This document shows positions 50,493 through 59,566 of a DNA stretch of 64,000 bases, piece by piece. Within the stretch, counting starts at the first letter, position 1; each line of letters begins with the position of its first letter. The notes under the pieces are model-generated. The model ran no database searches. It saw only the letters and a list, made by a program, of their open reading frames with translations, and was not told where the DNA came from. This DNA comes from UBA12191 sp009937185 (GTDB lineage Bacteria > Planctomycetota > UBA8108 > UBA1146). The DNA lies in contig CALJGL010000001.1 of the NCBI GenBank assembly GCA_938075155.1, forward strand, positions 1 through 64,000. The letters run 5' to 3'. The translations under genes were made by a program, and so were the position numbers.

Positions 50493-52328
50493 ATGAAATC
50501 TCGAGATGAAGAGCGTCAGTTATTGATCAACAAAACCTCGTGGCGACAACCGGCGCTACCTGCGGGCAGAATCGCCCTCGTCCGAGGTGCCGTGATCTTC
50601 TCGATTCTCTTTTGTTTGTATTGGATGATGGTTCCACTAGGACCAGAAACTGGGCCGACGGCTCGGCTACTCGCAAGTTACTGGAATCCTCCCGAAGCCA
50701 TCGCCATCCCTTTGGCTGTTCAACTGATTCTTCTCAAACTCAGTTCTTTTCTATTTTCACCGGAGATCTCCGCAAAAGTTCTTTCCATTTTCCTCACTAC
50801 AGGAGGTCTGGCAATTTTGGTTTGCTGGCTTCGACAATTGGACGCTTCAAGGTCGACAGTTGTCACCGCCACTCTCCTTGCAGGACTATCGCCGGGGATT
50901 GCTCAAATCGTCATCCATGGAGGAAGCGCTCCATTGATCTTTTTCACAGGGACTCTCCTTCTGGTAACTACGGATCAAATGCGAGCAGAGGCGGGTCGAG
51001 GATTGAGATCGGTATCGTTCTTCTTCGGCGTATCGTTGGCCTTCGGTCCAGCCATGATTCCTGTACAAATGTACTCACTCTTGACGGTTCTCTTCGACCA
51101 GAGCAACAGAGATCTGATTTTCAGAAATCTCCTTCGAAGTATTCTTGGCGTGATCTTCGGCTTTCTGCCTTGTTTCCTCACTGCGATTTACTTCTCGGAT
51201 TCATCCTCGATGGCTTCCTGGATAGAAGTCTTTGTTCAGTGGAAAGAATCTTGGAAATCTTCTATTTCAGGCCTTCATTCCCCCTCAGTAGAACTTCTCT
51301 TTAACTCGACTCGTCAGGTGGGAGTTTTTCTCCTCTTGATGGCACTTCCGGGGTTCCTGTGGTCTCTCCTCCGACGCCCGGGGGATGCCTGCCTAATGCT
51401 CCTTATTATGACTTCAGGCGCGTTCGCTTTACCAACATCGACAAAGGTCAGAGGATTCACAACCGTCGATGCTATGGATCCCTATCTCCTCTTCGCGAGC
51501 CTTCCTGCACTTGTGTTCTGTAGTTGGACTTTAACGATTGCTCATCGCCGAATGGCTAGATTTCAACCTTCGCGAAAATTCCTCGTTAGCATTTCGTCCC
51601 TGATCATCTGCTTCGTAGCCGTGTTCTTGGTAAAGCCGCTTCCATGGAAACCCACTTCGCAATTAGTTCAACAGTGGGCTGCTTCAGTTCTGGAGTCTGC
51701 TCCTCAAGATGCGCTTCTTCTCACAGGAGGAAACGCTTCGGCCAGTGCTTTGGTATCGGTCCAATGGCGAGATGGACTTCGTCCAGATGTCATCATTCTC
51801 GATCCCTGGGGAATCAGAGAAAAACCCTGGTCCTCACTGGAGCATCAGAGATTGGGTCTTTCTTCAAATCTTGAGGACTCAGAGTTGATTTCCGGCATTC
51901 AGGAACTCCTCGATGCCGGTCGACCATTAGTCGCTCTTCCAGAAGCTTTATCCCACCCCTTAATGGCTGGGAAAAATATTCAACCGAGAGCACTCTTGTT
52001 TGAAATTCGACCAGAAAAATCTCCATTAATCTCCGACATGGAACTCATGGAAACTCTCAATCTGGCAGACCTCCCTAGCACTCCGAAAGATGCATGGGCA
52101 TGGATTCGAGGAGAAGGAGATTTCCCCCCACGAAGGGGACGGCTAGCAGGAAGAGTCGCAGCAAGATCATGGCTCGCTTTGGCGAGATCCAAGGGGGAGT
52201 TGACCTTTACCGACGAATGGTCGCCGATTCTGGCCGTGTTGGAGGGTATGTATTTCGATCCAGACGGGGTTCAGGAATGGGCACTCGGTCAGCCAGATTT
52301 ACGGCTGGATTCGAGAAAACCCAAATAG
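50493..52328 (+). CDS. Membrane glycosyltransferase-like protein (DUF2723-like)
   Basis: About ten hydrophobic helices fill residues 25-400, followed by a soluble C-terminal domain of about 200 aa. That domain opens with SAPQDALLLTGGNASASALV and DGLRPDVIILDPWG. It resembles the part of DUF2723/PMT-type membrane proteins where a D-x-D-T-F-type turn precedes GVRPDV. The length is 611 aa. It starts 2 bases after the ubiA stop, so it is probably co-transcribed, and ends 1 base before the convergent protease gene. Substrate and donor are unknown. Confidence 0.65.
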   Translation: MKSRDEERQLLINKTSWRQPALPAGRIALVRGAVIFSILFCLYWMMVPLGPETGPTARLLASYWNPPEAIAIPLAVQLILLKLSSFLFSPEISAKVLSIFLTTGGLAILVCWLRQLDASRSTVVTATLLAGLSPGIAQIVIHGGSAPLIFFTGTLLLVTTDQMRAEAGRGLRSVSFFFGVSLAFGPAMIPVQMYSLLTVLFDQSNRDLIFRNLLRSILGVIFGFLPCFLTAIYFSDSSSMASWIEVFVQWKESWKSSISGLHSPSVELLFNSTRQVGVFLLLMALPGFLWSLLRRPGDACLMLLIMTSGAFALPTSTKVRGFTTVDAMDPYLLFASLPALVFCSWTLTIAHRRMARFQPSRKFLVSISSLIICFVAVFLVKPLPWKPTSQLVQQWAASVLESAPQDALLLTGGNASASALVSVQWRDGLRPDVIILDPWGIREKPWSSLEHQRLGLSSNLEDSELISGIQELLDAGRPLVALPEALSHPLMAGKNIQPRALLFEIRPEKSPLISDMELMETLNLADLPSTPKDAWAWIRGEGDFPPRRGRLAGRVAARSWLALARSKGELTFTDEWSPILAVLEGMYFDPDGVQEWALGQPDLRLDSRKPK

Positions 52329-52329
52329 C

Positions 52330-53319
52330 TCAACCTTGTCCCCTGCCCTCATATTCTCGACTCGCGGTCTTTAGGAAGCTACGCTCCTCGCGACTGAGAG
52401 AGTCGAGACCTTCCCTAGATACCTTTTCGAGAAGTTGATCGACCCGCTCACGAATCTGTTCTTCCCGTTTCGTGATCTTATCTAATCGTCTCTGTTGAAA
52501 TTCTTCACGCTTCCTGCACCACCAACTTTGCTTTGAACCCGAGCTCCCTTGCCACCACTCTTGGTCACCCGTGGCTTCCATTCGTGACATAAAGTAGCTC
52601 TGAGCGAAGATCATGACAGCAATCGCCAACAAGAATCCACTCGCCCCATCGATGCTCAGCCATAGAAGAAACAATCCGCCTGAAACGATTCTTCCAGCAG
52701 TCACCAATACCTTTTGGGCTTTTCCTTCACCATGTCTCGCCCATGTAAGGGCATGCAGGATTCTTCCACCATCTAATGGCAAGGCCGGAAGCAGATTGAA
52801 AACTAATAGATCGAAATTAACGGCAGCGGCTATTGAGAGCGGATCAGAGACAGGCATTCGTAAGAAAAAAGAACCCCAACCGTCCCCAAGAAAATAAGCC
52901 AATGGCATCAAGGTCAACCAGAGAATCAGATTCACCATGGGGCCCCCCATGGCGACGGCCAGATGCGGAGCAGGTCGATCGGGAACATCGACGCTAGCAA
53001 GCCCACCCAGTGGCCAAAGTAGAACTTCGTGGGCATTCCCCCCCACTTGGCGAGCCGCTCTGCAATGCCCCATCTCATGGAGGAACACTGAAACGAACAA
53101 AAAGCCGAGATAGTAAAGGACGGTACTATCGGTGTTCCCCTGAATCGTTGGATCGCTCCCCGGCTCAGGCCGAGAAAGGGAAATCCACTCCAGAAGCCCC
53201 CATAATAGGAAGATCCAATGCAGTCGAACCGTGATTCCCGCAACAGATCCCAGTCTCAGTCCACCCCGCTCAAACAATGACGCCTCCTCGGTTCGAAAAA
53301 ATCTTGATTCCTGACTCAC
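52330..53319 (-). CDS. Site-2 protease family metalloprotease (M50)
   Basis: The zinc motif HEMGH is at residues 81-85 and the partner NLLPALPLDGGRI at about 175-187, both in membrane helices. This is the SpoIVFB/S2P-like intramembrane protease layout. A C-terminal cytosolic helix (residues 265-329) contains REGLDSLSREERSFLKTASR, a short motif also seen at the ends of rhomboid-type proteins. GTG 53319 follows AGGTG by 7 bases. It lies 37 bases after the aldehyde dehydrogenase gene in the same direction. Confidence 0.9.
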   Translation of the reverse strand: MSQESRFFRTEEASLFERGGLRLGSVAGITVRLHWIFLLWGLLEWISLSRPEPGSDPTIQGNTDSTVLYYLGFLFVSVFLHEMGHCRAARQVGGNAHEVLLWPLGGLASVDVPDRPAPHLAVAMGGPMVNLILWLTLMPLAYFLGDGWGSFFLRMPVSDPLSIAAAVNFDLLVFNLLPALPLDGGRILHALTWARHGEGKAQKVLVTAGRIVSGGLFLLWLSIDGASGFLLAIAVMIFAQSYFMSRMEATGDQEWWQGSSGSKQSWWCRKREEFQQRRLDKITKREEQIRERVDQLLEKVSREGLDSLSREERSFLKTASREYEGRGQG

Positions 53320-53356
53320 TCATTTATCACCTGAATATTGTCAGCCGTCCGTGGAT

Positions 53357-54883
53357 TCAAGATCCGAACTGAATGCCCTGCGCGAGTGGTAGCTCCTTTG
53401 AGTAATTTATCGTGCAGGTCTGACGTCTCATGTAAGCCTTCCAGGAATCGGAGCCGGATTCACGTCCTCCTCCGGTGTCCTTTTCTCCTCCGAAAGCTCC
53501 ACCGATTTCTGCTCCACTTGTTCCAATATTGACATTGGCAATTCCACAATCGGATCCAACAGCGGAGAGAAACTTCTCTGACTCTTGCACATCACGGGTA
53601 AAGATGGCACTGGAAAGTCCTTGAGGAACCTCATTATGCCAATCGATCACTTCATCCAGATCGGAATAACGCATCAGATAGAGGATAGGAGCAAAGGTTT
53701 CTTCATGAACTATCTTCATATCATGGCGAGCGCGAACCAATGCGGGCTCAACATAGTGACCACCGGCAGGAACTGATTCAGTACGGCGATTTCCGCCCAG
53801 AATCACTTCCCCTCCTTCTTCCACAACCTGAGTTAATGCCGAAAGCATATTCTCCACGGACTCATCATTGATCAGAGGGCCCATCAATATGCCATCCTCG
53901 AGGGGATCACCGATGGTGACCTGACCGTATGCAGAGATCAGTTGTGCTTCGAGTTCATCGGCGACACTTTCGTGAATAAAGAGACGACGGGTTGTCGTGC
54001 AACGTTGTCCTGATGTCCCACATGCGCCAAAGAGTACCGCACGGGTTGCCAGATCGAGATCGGCATTCTCAGTCACGACGATGGCATTGTTTCCTCCCAA
54101 TTCGAGAAGGCTACGCCCCAATCGCTGTCCGACGACCTCTGCAACTCTTCGTCCCATTCGGCAAGACCCTGTTGCACTGATTAATGGAACCCTGCGGTCA
54201 GCGATGAGAGCTTCTCCGACGGGATCCGCATCGCCAACGATCAACCCGAAGATCGGCGGAGCTTCCATTTCGTCCAGAACTTTTTGTGCAATCTTATGTG
54301 TTGCGATAGCGCAAAGAGCCGTCGCTGGAGACGGCTTCCAAATGACAGCATCGCCACAGGCAGCGGCAACCAGTGCATTCCATGACCAAACCGCAACAGG
54401 AAAATTGAAGGCTGAAATACATCCGACGACTCCCAGTGGATGCCATTGTTCATACATTCGGTGCCCAGGGCGTTCAGAGTGCATTGTCAAACCATAAAGT
54501 TGACGAGAGAGGCCCACGGAAAAATCGGCGATGTCGATCATCTCCTGAACTTCGCCAAGCCCCTCGGGGAGTATTTTCCCCATCTCTGCAGTCACAAGAC
54601 GACCTAATGGATCTTTATGCTCCCTAAGAGCCTCTCCGATCCTTCGCACCACTTCCCCTCTTAGGGGAGCGGGCCAAGTCCGCCATTCCTGAAAAGCCGC
54701 GTGGGTCGAGGTAACTACTTTTTCGTAATCCTCGAGCCCACCACAGGTCACAGTCCCCAATAAGGACCCATCGATCGGTGAACGACACTCTAGTTGGGGC
54801 CCTTGAGCCTCGAGCCACTGATCAGAATAAGCACCTGAATTGGATTCTCCAATTCCCAGAACGTCCAGAAAAGTACGATCCAT
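53357..54883 (-). CDS. ALDH7-type aldehyde dehydrogenase
   Basis: The family (antiquitin, alpha-aminoadipic semialdehyde dehydrogenase) oxidises semialdehydes in lysine catabolism with NAD. The catalytic Glu is in LLELGGNNAIVV and the Cys in ACGTSGQRCTTTRRLF. The ALDH7 hallmark NVNIGTSGAEIGGAFGGEKD followed by TGGGRESGSDSWKAYMRRQT is nearly perfect. The length is 508 aa. No other lysine-degradation gene is nearby, so the physiological substrate is inferred only from family. The ribosome site is weak. Confidence 0.92.
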   Translation of the reverse strand: MDRTFLDVLGIGESNSGAYSDQWLEAQGPQLECRSPIDGSLLGTVTCGGLEDYEKVVTSTHAAFQEWRTWPAPLRGEVVRRIGEALREHKDPLGRLVTAEMGKILPEGLGEVQEMIDIADFSVGLSRQLYGLTMHSERPGHRMYEQWHPLGVVGCISAFNFPVAVWSWNALVAAACGDAVIWKPSPATALCAIATHKIAQKVLDEMEAPPIFGLIVGDADPVGEALIADRRVPLISATGSCRMGRRVAEVVGQRLGRSLLELGGNNAIVVTENADLDLATRAVLFGACGTSGQRCTTTRRLFIHESVADELEAQLISAYGQVTIGDPLEDGILMGPLINDESVENMLSALTQVVEEGGEVILGGNRRTESVPAGGHYVEPALVRARHDMKIVHEETFAPILYLMRYSDLDEVIDWHNEVPQGLSSAIFTRDVQESEKFLSAVGSDCGIANVNIGTSGAEIGGAFGGEKDTGGGRESGSDSWKAYMRRQTCTINYSKELPLAQGIQFGS

Positions 54884-55697
54884 GTCTCTCGCTCACCTTC
54901 AATATTCAACTTGATCTGAATCAGCCTGCGCCAAATGAAACATGGCAAAAAAGCAGGAAGTAGAGGCCAGAACACTCAACGGGCTTCAACCCTTCGTCGG
55001 GTACCTCTTTATTCGTCAAAGTAAACAGCACTGCCGATGTTTAAAGAAAACAGCGCTGCCTGGTGCAAAATAAACAGCCCGGCGAAGGAAATCGAGTCGA
55101 ACCGGTTTGATCTCGCCAACGACATCTCTACAATTTCGTTCTCAGAGGCCCGCATCGGAACTAATTACCGCACTCTAAGTCCTTCATGAGGATCTGAAAA
55201 AAAATATTGAACTTTTCAATCTTTGGGCCTGTTTTTTAATGCTTCGGCTTTTTTAAGCCTTTTTAGCCCTTTCCCAAGGGGCCCTACACCTATACAAACT
55301 GAAGCTCACAATCCCTGATTGATAGGTATGACATTTTTTTATTCTCCCTACTCTTGCGGCCGGAATTTCATGGTTACAATCGAGGAGGCTCTGGGCGTGT
55401 CCCAAAGTGCGTTTTGAGAAAATAGAACATGAATCCAACCTCTGTTTATTGGTATTGGATTCGAAAAGGGTGCCCATGTATTTTTGTGGCGTCCCTGACT
55501 CTTCAAACGGGCTTAGACGTGTCAATTTGCTTTTGGACAACTTGATTACTCGGACAATTTAAAATTGAAAAGATCTCTTTTCTGTATTTAACCGGCCCTG
55601 GGCCGTGAGAAATACGGAAGAAACACTTGGTGATAAACCCAAGTTTAATTTGAAACTTTGATAAACCAGCAACTCCAGTCGAAAGGGAGTTTGACTT
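54884..55697. other. 814-base gene-free stretch before the secreted-protein cluster
   Basis: No credible gene is seen; the frames that remain open on the minus strand start at TTG without ribosome sites and look random. The left part has an imperfect 24-25 base periodic repeat (55023-55088). Near 55244-55263, GGCTTTTTTAAGCC followed by TTTTT could act as a weak plus-strand terminator. The right part, from about 55560, should hold the promoter for the 1195-aa gene. Confidence 0.5.
55023..55088. repeat. Three imperfect repeats with an AAACAGC core
   Basis: AAACAGCACTGCC, AAACAGCGCTGCC and AAACAGCCCGGCG begin at 55023, 55048 and 55072, with a period of 25 and 24 bases. Repeats of this kind occur at the ends of some insertion sequences, such as the IS21 family, but no transposase or matching end is present. 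It may be a relic or a binding-site array. Confidence 0.5.
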
Positions 55698-58600
55698 ATG
55701 AAAAATGCAATGTTGTTAGGACTTATTGCCTGCTTAGCAGCGCTCGTTCCTTTCACCTCCATCGAAGCCCAACCCGCAAATGATGAATGTGCAACTGCAC
55801 AAATCGTCGGCGAAGGCTCATTTCCTCTCGACAATACTGGATCGGTCGTAGAAGGCCCAACAGACTGTGACGCCCAAATGAGCACAGATGTCTGGTTCCT
55901 CTACACCGCCACTGATACAGGAAATGCTCTTATCGAGACCTGTAACACTCTTGGAACGATGGACGACACCGTTCTTATCGTTTACGACGGCGCACTGGGT
56001 TGCCCGACGGCAGGCGCAGCCTGCCTCGTCAGCGATGACGACGGTTGCACCGCTCCAAACTTTAGTTCCACAGTACAGCTGCCTGTCATTTCAGGTGAGT
56101 CCTACCTCGTTCAGGTCGGTGGCTGGAATGGCGCAGTGGGATCGAGTGACCTCAGTATTTCAATCCTTGGTGCAGAGATTTGCGATGACGGCATCGATAA
56201 CGACGCCGACGGAGCCATCGACTGTGCAGACATCGACTGTGGTGGCGACCCTGTCTGCGGTACCGAAATTTGCGACGACGGAATCGACAACGATGGCGAT
56301 GCAGCTGTCGATTGTGCCGACCTCGACTGCATAGGTACTCCCGCCTGTCCTTCAGCAACAAATGACGACTGTGCCAATGCCACACCCGTCGGAGAAGGTA
56401 TTTTCCCCGTTGATAATACTATTTCGACACTAGACGGCCCCACCGACGCTGATGCGAACATGGGTACAGACGTTTGGTACCTCTACACCGCAAGCGAAAC
56501 CGGCAATGCTATCATCCAGACTTGTGAGACTCTGGGCACCTTGGATGACACTGTCATCATCGTTTACGACGGTGCTGCAGGTTGCCCAATTGCTGGATCT
56601 CCATTCCTCGGGAGCGATGACGACGGCTGTGCAAACCCAGCCTTCAGTTCTATCGTGAACATTCCCGTCTTTGCTGGAGACACCTACCTTGTTCAGGTCG
56701 GTGGCTGGAACGGTGCAGTGGGAACAAGTGATCTCGATATTTCGATCGCTGCTCCCGAAATCTGCGACGACGGAATCGATAACGACTTCGACGGCACCAT
56801 CGACTGTGCAGATACAGACTGCATCGGCTTCCCAACATGCGGAGCTGAAGTCTGTGACGACGGTCTTGATAACGACGGCGATGGACTGATCGACTGTCTC
56901 GACTTGACCGACTGTCTCGGAACCCCTTCCTGTCCTGCGGCCAGTAACGACGAATGCATCACTTCGACAGAAATCGTCATCACCGGTTCGGGTATCTACA
57001 CGGCAGCGATGGACAATAACTCCGCTTCCACGGGACTCGATCCTCTTCCAACTATTCCCTGTAACGTGTTGGGACAGCTGGCCAACGATATCTGGTACTC
57101 CTTTACTCCCGACGTGGACATGAGTGTTGAACTTCACACCTGTGACCCCCTCGGATGGGATACAGATTTGGTTCTCTACGAAGGCGCAGATTGCAGCCTT
57201 CTCACAGAATTAGCTTGTGACGGTGACGGAGTGGGCCTCACGGGCTGCCAAGGATTCTACAGTTACATCAACTTTGTTCCGGTCTTCGCAGGAGTTGAAT
57301 ACAAAATCCGCTGTGGTTCATGGGGTGCTGGTCTAGGCACTGGACTTCTGACTCTGAATGCCGTGATTCCAGGTGTTGAGGACTGCCTCAACGGTCTTGA
57401 CGATGACGTCGACGGACTGACCGACTGCGCAGACCCCGACTGTTTCACTGAGCCCAACTGTGATGAATCTCAAAACTGCTTCGACGGCATCGACAATGAT
57501 GTCGATGGTCTGATCGACTGCCTTGACGACGATTGTGCCGCTGATCCGGGTTGTGCCGAGATTTGTGACGACGGCTTAGACAATGACGGTGACGGACTGA
57601 TTGACTGTGCAGACAACACCTGTGCATGCACCGCAGCCTGCCCCATACCTCTGGACGCCGATGAATGCTGTTCGGCACTCCCAGTCACTGACGGAGCGAA
57701 TGCTTTCGACACAACTCTGTTAACTGATAGTGGTAACAACATCACCAACTGCGGAGGTGGCTTCGGAGCGATGAGCACCGATGGTTGGTTCTCATACACT
57801 GCAACCGCAGACGGTAGCCTCTTTTGGGATACATGCGATGCGGCTTCATTCGATACTGACGTAAACGTCTACACCGGATCTTGCGACGCACTCATCGACG
57901 TTGATTGCAACGGAGATGGCGTGGGTCTCACGGGCTGCCAAGCATTCTACTCCTCTGGTGGTTTCCAGGTTCTTTCAGGTGAGACTTACTTTATCCGTAT
58001 CGGTGGATTTGGTGCAGGAACTGCAGGATTGGGCACACTGAATATCAGTGTCACCTGTGCAGATCTGATCACCGGCTTTGCCGGAGCAAACGACTGCTCA
58101 ACTAACGATGTCACGTTAACTTGGGATCCTGCTGGTTACGACACTTACGACGTTTCCAGAGACGGTGTGGTTCTTGCCACCGGTCTTCCCGCTGGCACCG
58201 TCAGCTACATTGACAGTTCTGGACTGGCCAATGGCACATACAACTACGAAGTTTCAGGCGTCTGTAACGCAGGTGGTGGCGATACCCAGCAGACGAGTGT
58301 CTCTGTGGCATGCTCCTCAGGTGGAGAAACAGACCTGATCATCAATACTGATCCAGGACTTGGACTGGTTGATAGTACGGGTGCCCTTGAAGTCGCTCTG
58401 ACCGCCAACGGCATCGCATTCCTAACCGTTCCGGATGCACCTGCAACCCTTCTCGGTAGCGTCATCGGTTCATACGAAAGAGTCTGGGTCATGACTGGTA
58501 CCTTCGGCTCCGACGGCCGTTTGACGAGTGCCGACAGTGATGCACTGGGTTCCTGGATTGAAGCTGGAATCGGCGTCTACCTCGAAGGTGGAGACCACTG

Positions 58601-59285
58601 GGGATTCGCAGTAAATGCCGGTAACTTTGATAACTACGACGGCGTCATTGGCGCTGCAGATGGAGATGACACCTTCGTCAGCATGAACGGGTTAGATACT
58701 CTGATCGGAACCGACTGGAGTGATCTCCTCGGCGTGCCCTACACTCAGGATCAGGCGGGTAATGACTGGACTGACCAGTTGACCGTTGGCCCCGAGTTGG
58801 GTGGACCCGATGTTGGCGCGATCTGGCAAGAGGCCGCTGGACTTTACACCACGGGTGCTCTTAGCCTGAACCAAGACTTGGGAGGTAGCCCCATTGGAGT
58901 TGCCCTTATCCAGTCTTGGGAATTTGGTGGCTTCGGTGGAGATCAGACCGATCTCGCTGCACGCATGCTCGCTGCATTGGGCGGCAACAGCGGTCCTGTC
59001 GGTCCAAACTTCGGCCGTGGTGACTGTAATGCCGACGGCGGATTTAACATTGCGGACGCCATCTTTGTGTTGGCTGCACTCTTCAGTGGAGGACCGTCTG
59101 GGACTTGTCTCGACGCCTGTGATTCCAATGACGATGGCGGAGTCAACATTGCGGACGCGATCTTCTCACTGGCAGCCTTGTTCAGTGGTGGTCCTCCTCC
59201 GAGTGCTCCTGCGCCCGGCACCTGTGGTCTAGATGCCACCGATACCGACGCACTCGACTGTGTGTCATTCCCACCATGCCCGTAA
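55698..59285 (+). CDS. Giant exported protein: PPC-like domains, Ca-loop motifs, dockerin pair
   Basis: The signal peptide is residues 1-24 (MKNAMLLGLIACLAALVPFT). Four beta-sandwich domains, each starting near a (N/D)DEC-type motif, lie at about 27-158, 220-352, 416-557 and 655-786. They resemble bacterial pre-peptidase C-terminal domains. Seven Cys/Asp loops of the form CDDGxDNDxDGxxDCxDxDC separate them at about 160, 190, 354, 385, 561, 593 and 621. A fibronectin-III-like domain (795-870) and an alpha/beta domain with ERVWVMTGTFGSDGRL (880-1095) follow. Two dockerin-like repeats with NIADAI close the protein at 1107-1165. AGGGAG precedes the ATG. It is secreted; no catalytic residues were recognised. 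Confidence 0.88.
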   Translation: MKNAMLLGLIACLAALVPFTSIEAQPANDECATAQIVGEGSFPLDNTGSVVEGPTDCDAQMSTDVWFLYTATDTGNALIETCNTLGTMDDTVLIVYDGALGCPTAGAACLVSDDDGCTAPNFSSTVQLPVISGESYLVQVGGWNGAVGSSDLSISILGAEICDDGIDNDADGAIDCADIDCGGDPVCGTEICDDGIDNDGDAAVDCADLDCIGTPACPSATNDDCANATPVGEGIFPVDNTISTLDGPTDADANMGTDVWYLYTASETGNAIIQTCETLGTLDDTVIIVYDGAAGCPIAGSPFLGSDDDGCANPAFSSIVNIPVFAGDTYLVQVGGWNGAVGTSDLDISIAAPEICDDGIDNDFDGTIDCADTDCIGFPTCGAEVCDDGLDNDGDGLIDCLDLTDCLGTPSCPAASNDECITSTEIVITGSGIYTAAMDNNSASTGLDPLPTIPCNVLGQLANDIWYSFTPDVDMSVELHTCDPLGWDTDLVLYEGADCSLLTELACDGDGVGLTGCQGFYSYINFVPVFAGVEYKIRCGSWGAGLGTGLLTLNAVIPGVEDCLNGLDDDVDGLTDCADPDCFTEPNCDESQNCFDGIDNDVDGLIDCLDDDCAADPGCAEICDDGLDNDGDGLIDCADNTCACTAACPIPLDADECCSALPVTDGANAFDTTLLTDSGNNITNCGGGFGAMSTDGWFSYTATADGSLFWDTCDAASFDTDVNVYTGSCDALIDVDCNGDGVGLTGCQAFYSSGGFQVLSGETYFIRIGGFGAGTAGLGTLNISVTCADLITGFAGANDCSTNDVTLTWDPAGYDTYDVSRDGVVLATGLPAGTVSYIDSSGLANGTYNYEVSGVCNAGGGDTQQTSVSVACSSGGETDLIINTDPGLGLVDSTGALEVALTANGIAFLTVPDAPATLLGSVIGSYERVWVMTGTFGSDGRLTSADSDALGSWIEAGIGVYLEGGDHWGFAVNAGNFDNYDGVIGAADGDDTFVSMNGLDTLIGTDWSDLLGVPYTQDQAGNDWTDQLTVGPELGGPDVGAIWQEAAGLYTTGALSLNQDLGGSPIGVALIQSWEFGGFGGDQTDLAARMLAALGGNSGPVGPNFGRGDCNADGGFNIADAIFVLAALFSGGPSGTCLDACDSNDDGGVNIADAIFSLAALFSGGPPPSAPAPGTCGLDATDTDALDCVSFPPCP

Positions 59286-59566
59286 TCACAGGCATTAGGG
59301 TTTAAGCGGCTCTGCTTTCAGAGTCACTTTGAAGGGATCTCTCCAAATGGAGAGATCCCTTTTTTTTTGCATACGTGGGCCCATTTCTCACCCACATTGA
59401 ACTGCCCAAAAGCCTAAAGTTTTAAGTTCCCAGATATACGACACATCTGACTCAACTCTCTTTCATGACTAAACTGTCATGCAAGTCACATAGGCCTCGC
59501 ATGTATACTTCGTAATATATATGTTCTATTTGTATAGTTATTCACCTCAGGTCGAAGTGGTCCTTT
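59286..59566. other. Gap with terminator between secreted-protein genes
   Basis: The left part holds the terminator at 59333-59368. The right part is AT-rich (around 59510-59545, TATACTTCGTAATATATATG) and could contain a promoter for the next gene, though no matched -35/-10 pair is confident. Confidence 0.5.
59333..59368 (+). terminator. Rho-independent terminator after the 1195-aa gene
   Basis: AGGGATCTCTCC and GGAGAGATCCCT form a perfect 12-bp stem with an AAAT loop, followed by nine T. It lies 47 bases past the stop codon. It shows that the gene is transcribed on its own from the following ones. Confidence 0.96.

Noticed and set aside
55253..55885. Two minus-strand frames before and over the start of the 1195-aa gene
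   Set aside because: Starts are TTG or unsupported; one overlaps the signal peptide of a well-supported gene, and neither resembles a protein family.
56150..57800. Minus-strand frames opposite the giant exported protein
   Set aside because: They reflect the repeated Asp/Cys/Gly codons of the plus-strand gene and repeat in step with its motifs.
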